64,000 bases of DNA, taken from positions 62,001 through 126,000 of the forward strand of contig CBDUYN010000005.1 in assembly GCA_965371445.1 (NCBI GenBank), read 5' to 3'. The DNA is from DASWIG01 sp965371445. GTDB lineage: Bacteria > Acidobacteriota > Thermoanaerobaculia > Multivoradales > J023. The position numbers and the translations under genes are program-made. Within the stretch, counting starts at the first letter, position 1. The number at the start of each line of letters is the position of its first letter. Positions 25,122-33,113 of the stretch are shown here, piece after piece. The notes under the pieces were generated by a model. That model worked only from the letters and a program-made list of their open reading frames with translations, searched no databases and had not been told where the DNA came from.

Positions 25122-26882
25122 TCAGGTGAAACGAGCGCCCAGATCGCCGGCGAGGCCGTGGCCGCGGAGGAATTCGTGGACCTCGGCGGCTGTGCCCAGG
25201 TTGGAGCACGTCGAGACGATCTCGGCGAGAGGGCCGGCGTCAAGCTCTCGGATCCGTCGCTTCAAGGAAGGGACCTGGCGAGGGGCGAGCGAGAGCTGTC
25301 TCAGGCCGCAGCCCAGAAGGATTGGCGTCATGCGGTGATCGGCGGCCATCTCGCCGCAAAGGCTGACCTCGATGCCCGCCTCGCGGGCGTTCTTCACGAC
25401 GAGCTGAAGCATCCTGAGCATCGCCGGATGAAGGGGCCGGTAAAGGCCGGCGACGTGCTCGTTGTTGCGGTCGACGGCCAGGGCGTACTGGATGAGGTCG
25501 TTGGTACCGATCGAAAAAAAGTCGACGTCTTTCGCGAGAATGTCCGAGATCAGAGCTGCCGCGGGCACCTCGATCATAATGCCGAGCCTGAAGTCGCGGC
25601 GCAGCTCCAGGCCTTCACGCGCCAGCTCCTGGGCGGCCGCGTCGACCCGACGCTGAAATTCCTGGACCTCTTCCGGGATCGTCACGAGGGGCAGCATGAC
25701 TCGGAGGTCACCGTACACCGCCGCTCGCAAGAGCGCCCGCACCTGGGTCTTGAAGATGTCCGGCCGCGCCAGGGTCAGACGAATCCCCCGCAGCCCCAGG
25801 ACCGGGTTCTCTTCGCGCGTCTCCATCAGCTCGCGGGCGATCTTGCGCCCACCGAGGTCGTAGGTCCGAATGATCGCGGGATGAGGCGCCGCGGCCTCGA
25901 CCAGGCTTCGGTAGATCTCGACGTGCTCGTCTTCGGTCGGGAGCCGCGGGCTCTTCTCAATGTAGAGGAACTCGCTCCGGTAAAGTCCTACGCCGCCAGC
26001 GCCGTAGCGCCGGACGTCGTCGATCTCCTCAGGGAGGTCGATGTTCGCCATCACGCGGACCTCCTCGCCGTCGAGTGTCACCGGCCGAAGGTCGCGGGCC
26101 GCCAAGAGCTGCTCCTCCTGGCGCTTCATCTCGACCCTCCGTCCCCGGAACCTCGACAGGGTGCCGGCATCCGGGTTCAGGATCGTCACCCCGTTGGTTC
26201 CGTCCAGGACGATCGTCGCTTCCGGATGCTCGGCGAGGCGGTGGTTGATCCCATTCAAGCCCGCCACCGCGGGGATGTTGAGCGAACGGGCGATGATCGT
26301 CGTATGCGAAGTACGGCTACCATGCTCGATGGCAAAGCCGACGACGTTCTCGCGCCCGAGACGAACCGCATCCGAGGGGGTCAGGTCGTCGGCGACGATC
26401 ACCACGTCGCCGCTCACCTCCGAGAGGGCGTGCAGGTGCAACCCACGGAGGCTGCGCACCACGTAGCGGCAGACGTCCCGCAGATCCTGGCCGCGTTCTC
26501 GCAAGTGGTCGGTGTCGATCGCGTCGAACCGCGCCTGGATCTCCTGGGCCGTCTCTTGCAGGGCCCACTCGGCGTTGACGTGCTCGCCGCGGATGCGCCG
26601 GATCACCAAATCCAGGAAGGCGCCGTCGGCGAGCACCAGGTTCTGGGCGTCGAAGATCCCTGCCAGATCGCTGCCGAGCTCGCTACGCACCCGTTGCTGC
26701 ATGCGGCCGAGATCCTCGCGGGTGCGCTGGACTGCGGCGTGGAAGCGCTCGACCTCACGATCGATCCCTGAAGGCGGCAGGGGTATCTGGTAGATATCGA
26801 AGATCTGCGTGCTGATGCACACCGCCTTGCCAATGGCAATGCCCTCGGAGACACCCAGGCCCTGCATCTCTTCCATCTGCAC
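25122..26882 (-). CDS. ptsI: PTS enzyme I (PEP-protein phosphotransferase)
   Basis: 586 residues, near the usual 575. The N-terminal HPr-binding and swivelling part contains the active His in GSRTSHTTIIARSLNIPA. The C-terminal PEP-binding barrel has GVGLYRSEFLYI, RTYDLGGRK, GLRGIRLTLARPD, MIEVPAAALISDIL and the Cys in VSLCGEMAAD. It moves phosphate from PEP to HPr. The HPr stop is five bases before its start. No EIIB or EIIC sugar permease is in the window. Confidence 0.95.
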   Translation of the reverse strand: MQMEEMQGLGVSEGIAIGKAVCISTQIFDIYQIPLPPSGIDREVERFHAAVQRTREDLGRMQQRVRSELGSDLAGIFDAQNLVLADGAFLDLVIRRIRGEHVNAEWALQETAQEIQARFDAIDTDHLRERGQDLRDVCRYVVRSLRGLHLHALSEVSGDVVIVADDLTPSDAVRLGRENVVGFAIEHGSRTSHTTIIARSLNIPAVAGLNGINHRLAEHPEATIVLDGTNGVTILNPDAGTLSRFRGRRVEMKRQEEQLLAARDLRPVTLDGEEVRVMANIDLPEEIDDVRRYGAGGVGLYRSEFLYIEKSPRLPTEDEHVEIYRSLVEAAAPHPAIIRTYDLGGRKIARELMETREENPVLGLRGIRLTLARPDIFKTQVRALLRAAVYGDLRVMLPLVTIPEEVQEFQRRVDAAAQELAREGLELRRDFRLGIMIEVPAAALISDILAKDVDFFSIGTNDLIQYALAVDRNNEHVAGLYRPLHPAMLRMLQLVVKNAREAGIEVSLCGEMAADHRMTPILLGCGLRQLSLAPRQVPSLKRRIRELDAGPLAEIVSTCSNLGTAAEVHEFLRGHGLAGDLGARFT

Positions 26883-26887
26883 GATAC

Positions 26888-27157
26888 TCAGTCTTCCTCG
26901 CCGAAGCGGTCGGAAATCAGCTCGGTCACCGCGGCGAGGGCCGCTTTTTCGTCATCGCCTTCGCAGCGGATCGAGACGTGCGATCCCTGCGGAGCGCCGA
27001 GTTGGAGGATCCCGAGGATCGACTTGGCGTCGACTTCCTCGTCATCCTTGACCAGAGTGACCTGGCTGTCGAACGAGGCGGCCGTGTGAACCAGCTTGGC
27101 CGCGGCCCGGGCGTGGAGGCCCAGGCGATTGACGATCTCGATCTTGGACTCAATCAT
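26888..27157 (-). CDS. ptsH: HPr phosphocarrier protein
   Basis: 89 residues. His15 in GLHARAAAKLV is the site charged by enzyme I, and Ser46 in DAKSILGIL is the site for HPr kinase. An intact Ser46 region together with hprK in the same gene block supports Gram-positive-like Ser-phosphorylation control in a diderm. It lies between the EIIA and enzyme I genes. Confidence 0.95.
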   Translation of the reverse strand: MIESKIEIVNRLGLHARAAAKLVHTAASFDSQVTLVKDDEEVDAKSILGILQLGAPQGSHVSIRCEGDDEKAALAAVTELISDRFGEED

Positions 27158-27163
27158 CGCCCT

Positions 27164-27556
27164 CTATTTTCTCCGGGGACAACAAATGCTGCCTTTCCCC
27201 TTGTCGCGGATCCAAACGGCTGTCTCCATGAGAGCCATCCCCCGGGTCTTGTTGCAGGCCAGGCGGACGACCATGGGCAGGTTGACACCGGAGACGACCT
27301 CCACCTTGCCAGCCTCCTCGAAGCTCAAGGCGACGTTCGACGGCGTGTTGCCGAACATGTCGGTCAGGATCAAGACCCCCTCGCCCTGTTCGAGCCGGCG
27401 GAGAGCCGCGGCAACTCGGCGCTGGGCCTGCGGCACTTCCTCCTGCCAGTCGAGGGTCAGGGCCTCGAATCCCTGGGGCCCGCCGGAAACCGTTTCGGCC
27501 GCGCTCAGAAGCTCCCGTGCCAGGTTGCCGTGGCTTAGAATCAGGACTCCGATCAT
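27164..27556 (-). CDS. PTS EIIA, mannose/fructose type
   Basis: 130 residues from ATG 27556 (MIGVLILSHGNLARELL); a longer frame starting at 27667 is rejected. His9 in LSHG is the expected phosphorylation site. LTDMFGNTPSNVA and VVSGVNLPM are the usual active-site-flanking motifs. No IIB, IIC or IID partner is near, so it probably relays PTS state to regulators rather than to a sugar transporter. Confidence 0.9.
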   Translation of the reverse strand: MIGVLILSHGNLARELLSAAETVSGGPQGFEALTLDWQEEVPQAQRRVAAALRRLEQGEGVLILTDMFGNTPSNVALSFEEAGKVEVVSGVNLPMVVRLACNKTRGMALMETAVWIRDKGKGSICCPRRK

Positions 27557-27667
27557 GATCTCACACCCGAGAGGTCTCCCGTCACGTCTGGTACGGTACG
27601 CAGGAACCCTTCCTTCGACCGACAGACAGTCCGCGCAAGCATACCCGGCTTCCTTGGAGCAAGGCAA

Positions 27668-28558
27668 TCAGAGATCCACGTCGCGGTGGATGACGCGCAC
27701 CCGGAAGCCACTCTCGCCCAGGTTCCGGGCCAAGCGCTCGCAGGCCGCTACAGAGCGATGGCGCCCTCCGGTGCAACCTACCGCGACCGACAAGTAGCAG
27801 CGGTTCTCGCGACGGTAGCGCGGCAGGAGGAAGGAGAGGAGGTCCTCAAGCCGTTCCATGAGCTCCAGGAACTCCTCGTGCTCCTCAAGGAACCTCTTGA
27901 CCTCCGCATCGCGGCCAGTAAGCTCTCTGAGCTCTGGGACGAAGTAGGGGTTGGGTAGGAAGCGGACGTCGAAGACCAGGTTGCTCGTCATCGGCAGACC
28001 GTGCTTGAACCCGAAGCTGACGAACGAGACGATCATCGAATCACCGTCCTCGTCGATCTGGCGGTAGAGCTCGCGACGGAAGTCGTGCACCGACCAGTGG
28101 CTGGAATCCAGCACCAGATCCGCCGCGCCGCGAAGCTCCGCCAGGAGCTCTCGCTCGAGGCGGATCCCATCCACGAGAGGGCGGCCTTCGCCGGCCATGG
28201 GATGGCTGCGCCGGGTTTCCGAGAAGCGCCGCACGAGCGTCTCCTCGGTCGCCTCGAGAAAGACCAGGATGAGCTCGATCTGGCTGCGGTCGATCTCACG
28301 AAGGATTTGCGGCATGGCCTCCGCGAAGCCGGGTGCCCGCGCGTCGGTGACCACGGCGATGCGGTTCCGGCTGCCCACCTGAGCCCGTGGGTCTTCCAGG
28401 AAGATCCGCAACAGCGGCACCGGTAGGTTGTCGACGTAGTAGTACCCGACGTCCTCAAGGGCCTTTCCAGCGGTCGACTTCCCGGATCCGGAAAGCCCGG
28501 TGATGAGCAGCAGCCGCAACCGCTCAGCGTTCTTGTTGGCGTCGTCTTGACTGCTCAA
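27668..28558 (-). CDS. rapZ: RapZ-like nucleotide-binding protein
   Basis: 296 residues. Walker A is GLSGSGKST and is followed by DVGYYYVDNLPVPLL. The C-terminal domain has FVSFGFKHGLP, DVRFLPNPYF and SVAVGCTGGRHRSVA, all RapZ/YvcJ hallmarks. In E. coli RapZ guides RNase E to the sRNA GlmZ; in other phyla the role is less clear. It overlaps the hprK end by 35 bases. The rpoN-hpf-ptsN-(hprK)-rapZ order is the classical one. Confidence 0.92.
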   Translation of the reverse strand: MSSQDDANKNAERLRLLLITGLSGSGKSTAGKALEDVGYYYVDNLPVPLLRIFLEDPRAQVGSRNRIAVVTDARAPGFAEAMPQILREIDRSQIELILVFLEATEETLVRRFSETRRSHPMAGEGRPLVDGIRLERELLAELRGAADLVLDSSHWSVHDFRRELYRQIDEDGDSMIVSFVSFGFKHGLPMTSNLVFDVRFLPNPYFVPELRELTGRDAEVKRFLEEHEEFLELMERLEDLLSFLLPRYRRENRCYLSVAVGCTGGRHRSVAACERLARNLGESGFRVRVIHRDVDL

Positions 28559-29489
28559 TTTTCGCGTCTACCTTCTGGACGAAAAGCTCTGCGGAATCAT
28601 GTCCTTGAAGCTTCAGGACGTGATTCCGGGCGGCGATCTCCACCAGGATCGTGATGTTTCGGCCGGTCGCCACCGGCATCCGGATGTAGGGTACCGGGGT
28701 GTCCAGGATCGTGTAAACCGTCTCATCGAGGCCTAAGCGATCGTAGGGCTGCCCTTTTTGCCAAGGCTCAAGCTCGACGACCAGGTCGATGGGTACGCGC
28801 TCGCGCACCGCCGCCAGGCCGAAAAGGTCCTTGACGTTGATCATGCCGAGCCCCCGCAGCTCCATGTGGTATTTGCCGGGGCCCTCGCAGGACCCCATCA
28901 ACTGACCGCTCGGATAGAGCCGGACCGTCACCCGGTCGTCGGCCACCAGGCTATGGCCTCGGGTGATGAGGTCGAGGGCCGATTCGCTCTTCCCCACTCC
29001 GCTGCGGCCTATCAGCAGCACACCAAGACCCCAAATCTCCAGCAGCACGCCGTGCACACGAGTCACCGGCACGAGGTGGTCCTCGAGAAAACGGCTGACG
29101 CGCTTGATCAAGACGGAGGTCATGGAGGGCGAGGCAAGAAACGCAATCCCCCGCTCTCGGCACAGGCGTTCGTGTTTCGGAAGGGGTCTGAGGCCCTTCG
29201 AGATGACGAAGACCGGCACCGGGAGCTTCGTGATCTCCTCGAAGCGGCGGTCACGTTCCTCGGACGGCACCGTCTCCAGGTAGGCGATTTCGCTCTCGCC
29301 GATGATCTGGACTCGGCCGGGCTTGATGTACTTGTAGTAACCGGCAAAGGCCAGGCCCGGTTTCTGTACTCTGGGGTGGGTAATCCTTCGATCGAGATGA
29401 TCCGCTGCGCAGAGGATCTCGAAGCCGAGATCCGCGAGCTCGTTTCCCAGCAGCTCGCGAACCTCGACGTAGGCGGCAGCTTCAGCCAA
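28524..29489 (-). CDS. hprK: HPr kinase/phosphorylase
   Basis: 321 residues. The N-terminal domain (about 1-130) is followed by the kinase domain with Walker A GRSGVGKSESALDLITRGH and VADDRV. The HprK signature LRGLGMINVKDLFG and the C-terminal VATGRNITILVEIAAR follow. It phosphorylates and dephosphorylates Ser46 of HPr in answer to metabolic state. Its substrate HPr, with Ser46 present, is encoded three genes downstream. Confidence 0.95.
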   Translation of the reverse strand: MAEAAAYVEVRELLGNELADLGFEILCAADHLDRRITHPRVQKPGLAFAGYYKYIKPGRVQIIGESEIAYLETVPSEERDRRFEEITKLPVPVFVISKGLRPLPKHERLCRERGIAFLASPSMTSVLIKRVSRFLEDHLVPVTRVHGVLLEIWGLGVLLIGRSGVGKSESALDLITRGHSLVADDRVTVRLYPSGQLMGSCEGPGKYHMELRGLGMINVKDLFGLAAVRERVPIDLVVELEPWQKGQPYDRLGLDETVYTILDTPVPYIRMPVATGRNITILVEIAARNHVLKLQGHDSAELFVQKVDAKIEQSRRRQQER

Positions 29490-29507
29490 TCCTGCCTCCC
29501 CGTTTCC

Positions 29508-29963
29508 TCAGGCGGACTGCTCGCGCAGCCTCTCGAAGATGGCCTGGGAATCGTCGAGCTTCAAGAGGCTTTCGACGTGTTCGTCAACCTTGACCCACTT
29601 GGAGATGGCAGCGAGGCACTGGAGATGCGCCACCGGAGAATGGCTGGGCGAGACCACCAGGAAAAAAAGCCTCACCGGTACGGCGTCGGCGGTGCCGAAG
29701 TCGATGCCCTTCTTGAGCAGCGCTACCGCCATGACGACCCGGTTGAGACCGTTCATCTTGCAGTGCGGGATGGCGACGCCGGAGCCCACTCCGGTCGAGC
29801 CCAACGCTTCGCGCTCGACCAACCGGTCATAGAGCTCGTCGGCGTCGCCCAGATACTCGCACTCGACGACGCGACGCGAAAGGGTGCGCAGCAGGCTTGT
29901 GCGGTCTTGGCAGGAAAGCTGAGGGAAGATCAGCTCAGGAGCGGTCAGGGATTCGAGTTGCAT
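29508..29963 (-). CDS. ptsN: PTS EIIA, nitrogen type
   Basis: 151 residues. The active His lies in GVGSGVAIPHCKMNGL, with LFFLVVSPSHSPVAHLQCLA after it. This is the EIIA-Ntr fold, which controls K+ transport, envelope and carbon/nitrogen balance by its phosphorylation state, not by carrying sugar. It is 15 bases downstream of the hpf stop and 18 bases upstream of hprK. Confidence 0.9.
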   Translation of the reverse strand: MQLESLTAPELIFPQLSCQDRTSLLRTLSRRVVECEYLGDADELYDRLVEREALGSTGVGSGVAIPHCKMNGLNRVVMAVALLKKGIDFGTADAVPVRLFFLVVSPSHSPVAHLQCLAAISKWVKVDEHVESLLKLDDSQAIFERLREQSA

Positions 29964-29978
29964 GAATAGGCTCCGCGC

Positions 29979-30533
29979 CTAGAACTCCGGTGCGATCAGC
30001 CCGTAATTGCCGTCGTTGCGGCGGTAGAGCACGCTCACTCGATCGGTCACCGTGTCCCGAAAGACGTAGAATTCGTTCTTCGACTCTTGGAGCCCCTGTG
30101 CCGCCTCGTCGATCGTCATCGGCTGGATCGGCAGGTTGCCCGTCTTCAAGACCTTGGGGCCCGTCGGGGTCGTCAGGCTCGCGGCCTCGAGGACTTCCAC
30201 CGGCCAGCTCCAACCGTCGTCGGTCTCCGGACGCCCGGCACGGCGCTTCTTGTCGTAGTGCTTCTTGCGCGAGCGGCGGGCCTGTTTTTCGACCTTGTCT
30301 GCCACCGCCTGGATGGCGTCAAAGGTCTGCTCTGCCTCCTCCCTGGCGTCGAGGACTCCATGGCGGTGGGTGACGTGGAGCTCGGCAAGGAGCCGACGCT
30401 TGACCCTCTCCAGGGTCAGATGGACCTCCACCGGCTCGCTGAGGAATTTCCCGAGCTTGCTCAGCTTGCCGTCGGCGAAGGCCTTGACGCGGTCGTCTAC
30501 CTGAAAATGCCTACCGGTGTACTTGATCTCCAT
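29979..30533 (-). CDS. hpf: Ribosome hibernation promoting factor, long form
   Basis: 184 residues. The N-terminal ribosome-binding domain (about 1-105) starts MEIKYTGRHFQVDDRVKAF. The C-terminal dimerisation domain (about 130-184) contains PMTIDEAAQGLQESKNEFYVF and ends NYGLIAPEF. The long form makes 100S ribosome dimers by itself. It is preceded by TAGGAGAG at a good distance and follows rpoN. Confidence 0.93.
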   Translation of the reverse strand: MEIKYTGRHFQVDDRVKAFADGKLSKLGKFLSEPVEVHLTLERVKRRLLAELHVTHRHGVLDAREEAEQTFDAIQAVADKVEKQARRSRKKHYDKKRRAGRPETDDGWSWPVEVLEAASLTTPTGPKVLKTGNLPIQPMTIDEAAQGLQESKNEFYVFRDTVTDRVSVLYRRNDGNYGLIAPEF

Positions 30534-30633
30534 ACGTCTCTCCTATCAGGATCGAAAGCCGTCCACCGGCCGGCTTGCGCGGCCTGAGAACGGCTGGGTG
30601 GATGGTGGCGAATCATATACTTCGTTGTCATGG

Positions 30634-32271
30634 CTAGAAGATCTTCTTGCGGTCGGTCGATGAAGGAATCCGCAACTCGTCACGGTACTTCGCCACGGTA
30701 CGGCGGGCGATCTGGATGCCCTCGCGGTTCAGGGTTCGCATCAGCTCGCTGTCGGAGAGCGGCTTGCGGGGATCCTCTTCCTGGACCTGCTGGCTGATCT
30801 TCCGCTTGACGGTGAGCGAGGAGATGTCGCCTCCGTACTCGCGGTCGATGCCGCTATGGAAGAAGAACTTGAGGGGGAAAAGCCCCCGGGGGGTATGGAT
30901 GTACTTGTTGGAAACCACACGCGAGACGGTGGACTCGTGCATCTCGATGTCCTCGGCGACATCGCGCAACACCATGGGCTTCAGGTGCTCGATGCCATAG
31001 TCAAGGAAGGCGCGCTGCTGGTGGACGATCGAGGTGGCGACTTTGTAGATAGTGCGTTGGCGCTGGTCGAGGCTCTTGATGAGCCAGAGGGCCGAGCGCA
31101 TCTTGTCCCTGATGTACTGCTGGGCCTCGTTCTCGCTGCCCTCCTGGCGCATAGCCTGGAGCATACGGCGGTAGGCGCGGCTGACCCGCAGCCGCGGCAA
31201 ACCGTCGTCGTTCAATTGGATGACGTACTTGTCGCCGACCTTGACGACATGGACGTCGGGCTCGACGTATTGGGTGTCATCGTGGTCGAACTGCCGCCCG
31301 GGGCGGGTGTCGAGGGTGCGAACCGCCTCGACCACGGGCTCGAGCTCGGCGAGTGGAACGCCGAGAGACTTGGCGACGACTTCGAACTTGCGGTGCTTGA
31401 AAAGCTCCCAGGTCTCGTCGATGGCGCGATAGGTCAAATCGTCGCCACCGACGCCCCGCGCCTCGAGCTGGCGCAAGAGGCTCTCGCGCAGGTCCGAGCA
31501 GGCGACCCCCGGCGGGTCGAGCCCACGGACGATCTCCAGGGCGTGCTTGACCACCTCGCGGCCATAGCCGGCGATGGGCTGTGCCTCGGCCTGCACGGAG
31601 TCGTCGGTTGGCACGAGGTCACCGACCTCCTCAACGGCCATCGAGTCCTCTACGAGTGGCTCTACCAGCGGCTCGTCCCCACCCCACTGCGTGTTTGGCT
31701 CGACCTCGGCAACTGCCGGGGCCTCTTCCTCGGCCTCGGGTGCCTCCTCCGCGAGCTCCTCGACAGGGGGCGCCCCCATGGCCTGGATTTCCTCGATGGT
31801 GGCGACCAGGAAGCCCTCGGGGTTGAGGTTGCCGATGATGAGCTCGGCGATCTCGCGCAGCTCCGCATCGAGGTCCATCATGTGGAGCTGCCAGAGCAGG
31901 TGGTCGTAGAGGTCGGGCTCACGGGTAAGGGTGTTCTCCAGGGGAATGCCCTCGCGGTCCTCGAAAAGCGTCGAGCCACCGCTGCCACCCTCCCAGGGCT
32001 CGGCATACTCGCTGAAGAACGCTTCGAGGTCGACGTCGCTCATGGCGTCGTCGGCCGCATCTTCTGCGGCGGCCTCCTCCGGTTCCGAGCGAGCGTCCTC
32101 GTCGTTCGAGGTCTCGTTCTCCTCCAGAACCGGGTTCTCGACCAGCTCCTGGGCCAGGACACCTTCCAGCTCAAGGCGGGTCATCTGCAGGAGCTTGATC
32201 GCCTGCTGGAGAGACGGTGTCATCACCAGCTTCTGGGCGAGCTTCAGGGAGAGCTTCAGTTCAAGTGCCAT
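30634..32271 (-). CDS. rpoN: RNA polymerase sigma-54 factor
   Basis: 545 residues. Region I (LVMTPSLQQAIKLLQM) is Gln-rich and contacts activators. A long acidic linker (about 50-120 and 165-215) is larger than usual. The core-binding part follows, and the C-terminus holds the HTH and the RpoN box ARRTVAKYRDELRIPSS that reads the -24 element. It lies between lptB and hpf, as in Proteobacteria. It should serve the two -24/-12 promoters found at 2711 and 59725. Confidence 0.95.
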   Translation of the reverse strand: MALELKLSLKLAQKLVMTPSLQQAIKLLQMTRLELEGVLAQELVENPVLEENETSNDEDARSEPEEAAAEDAADDAMSDVDLEAFFSEYAEPWEGGSGGSTLFEDREGIPLENTLTREPDLYDHLLWQLHMMDLDAELREIAELIIGNLNPEGFLVATIEEIQAMGAPPVEELAEEAPEAEEEAPAVAEVEPNTQWGGDEPLVEPLVEDSMAVEEVGDLVPTDDSVQAEAQPIAGYGREVVKHALEIVRGLDPPGVACSDLRESLLRQLEARGVGGDDLTYRAIDETWELFKHRKFEVVAKSLGVPLAELEPVVEAVRTLDTRPGRQFDHDDTQYVEPDVHVVKVGDKYVIQLNDDGLPRLRVSRAYRRMLQAMRQEGSENEAQQYIRDKMRSALWLIKSLDQRQRTIYKVATSIVHQQRAFLDYGIEHLKPMVLRDVAEDIEMHESTVSRVVSNKYIHTPRGLFPLKFFFHSGIDREYGGDISSLTVKRKISQQVQEEDPRKPLSDSELMRTLNREGIQIARRTVAKYRDELRIPSSTDRKKIF

Positions 32272-32294
32272 CGCGCCGACCTGGATAGTGGGGA

Positions 32295-33113
32295 TCAGAG
32301 GCTGAACTCAGCGCCCAGATAGATCTTCCGAACCTGGGGATCGGCGGAGAGCTCAGTGGGGGAGCCGGTTCTGAGGATCTCACCATTGTTGATGATATAG
32401 GCGCGGTCCGTGATTTTCAACGTCTCGCGCACGTTATGGTCGGTAATCAACACCCCGATCCCCATCTCCTTCAACCTCCGGATGATCGACTGGATGTCGA
32501 GCACGGCGATCGGGTCGATGCCGGCGAAGGGCTCGTCGAGGAGGATGAAGAGGGGGTCGATGGCGAGCGCACGGGCGATCTCGACGCGGCGCCGCTCGCC
32601 GCCCGAGAGGGAGTAGCCCGGGTTCTTGCGCACGGTCAGCAGCCCGAACTCCTCCAGCAGCAGGTCGGTACGCCGGCGCTGCTCGGCCCGCGGCAGGTTC
32701 AGGGTCTCGAAGATGGCCCGGAGGTTGCCCTCGACGCTCATCTTGCGAAAGATCGAGGCCTCCTGAGGCAGGTAGCTGATGCCGCGCTGCGCCCGCAGGT
32801 ACATGGGCAGCGCCGTGATGTCGACGTTGCCCAGGATCACCTCGCCACGGTCCGGCGGCGTCAGGCCGACCACCATGTAGAACGTCGTGGTCTTGCCGGC
32901 GCCGTTGGGGCCCAGAAGCCCCACGATCTCGGAACGGTGGACCGAGATCGAGACGTCGTCGACCACCGTCCGGCCACGGTAGACCTTGCGGAGATTCTGG
33001 GTGACGAGAGCCGTGTTCGTCGTCAAAGACAGCTTCCCTCCCCCACCGGCGTGAGGGTTCGTAGCAGTGGCCCCCGTGCGAGGGCCGCCAGCGATTCTTG
33101 AGTCGGGCTTCAC
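32295..33113 (-). CDS. lptB: LPS export ABC ATPase
   Basis: 272 residues from GTG 33113, which overlaps the upstream stop (GTGA). About 35 poorly conserved residues come before the domain start (ALVTQNLRKVYRGRTVV), so a later start is possible. Walker A is GPNGAGKTTTFYMV, the signature is LSGGERRRVEIARALA, and Walker B is FILLDEPFAGIDPIAV. LptB powers the LptF/LptG pump, here fused at 18015-20423. Confidence 0.93.
   Translation of the reverse strand: MKPDSRIAGGPRTGATATNPHAGGGGKLSLTTNTALVTQNLRKVYRGRTVVDDVSISVHRSEIVGLLGPNGAGKTTTFYMVVGLTPPDRGEVILGNVDITALPMYLRAQRGISYLPQEASIFRKMSVEGNLRAIFETLNLPRAEQRRRTDLLLEEFGLLTVRKNPGYSLSGGERRRVEIARALAIDPLFILLDEPFAGIDPIAVLDIQSIIRRLKEMGIGVLITDHNVRETLKITDRAYIINNGEILRTGSPTELSADPQVRKIYLGAEFSL

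Noticed and set aside
24615..26771. 718-codon open frame on the plus strand
   Set aside because: It is antisense to enzyme I and the lipoprotein gene; it arises from high GC3 and has no recognisable domain.
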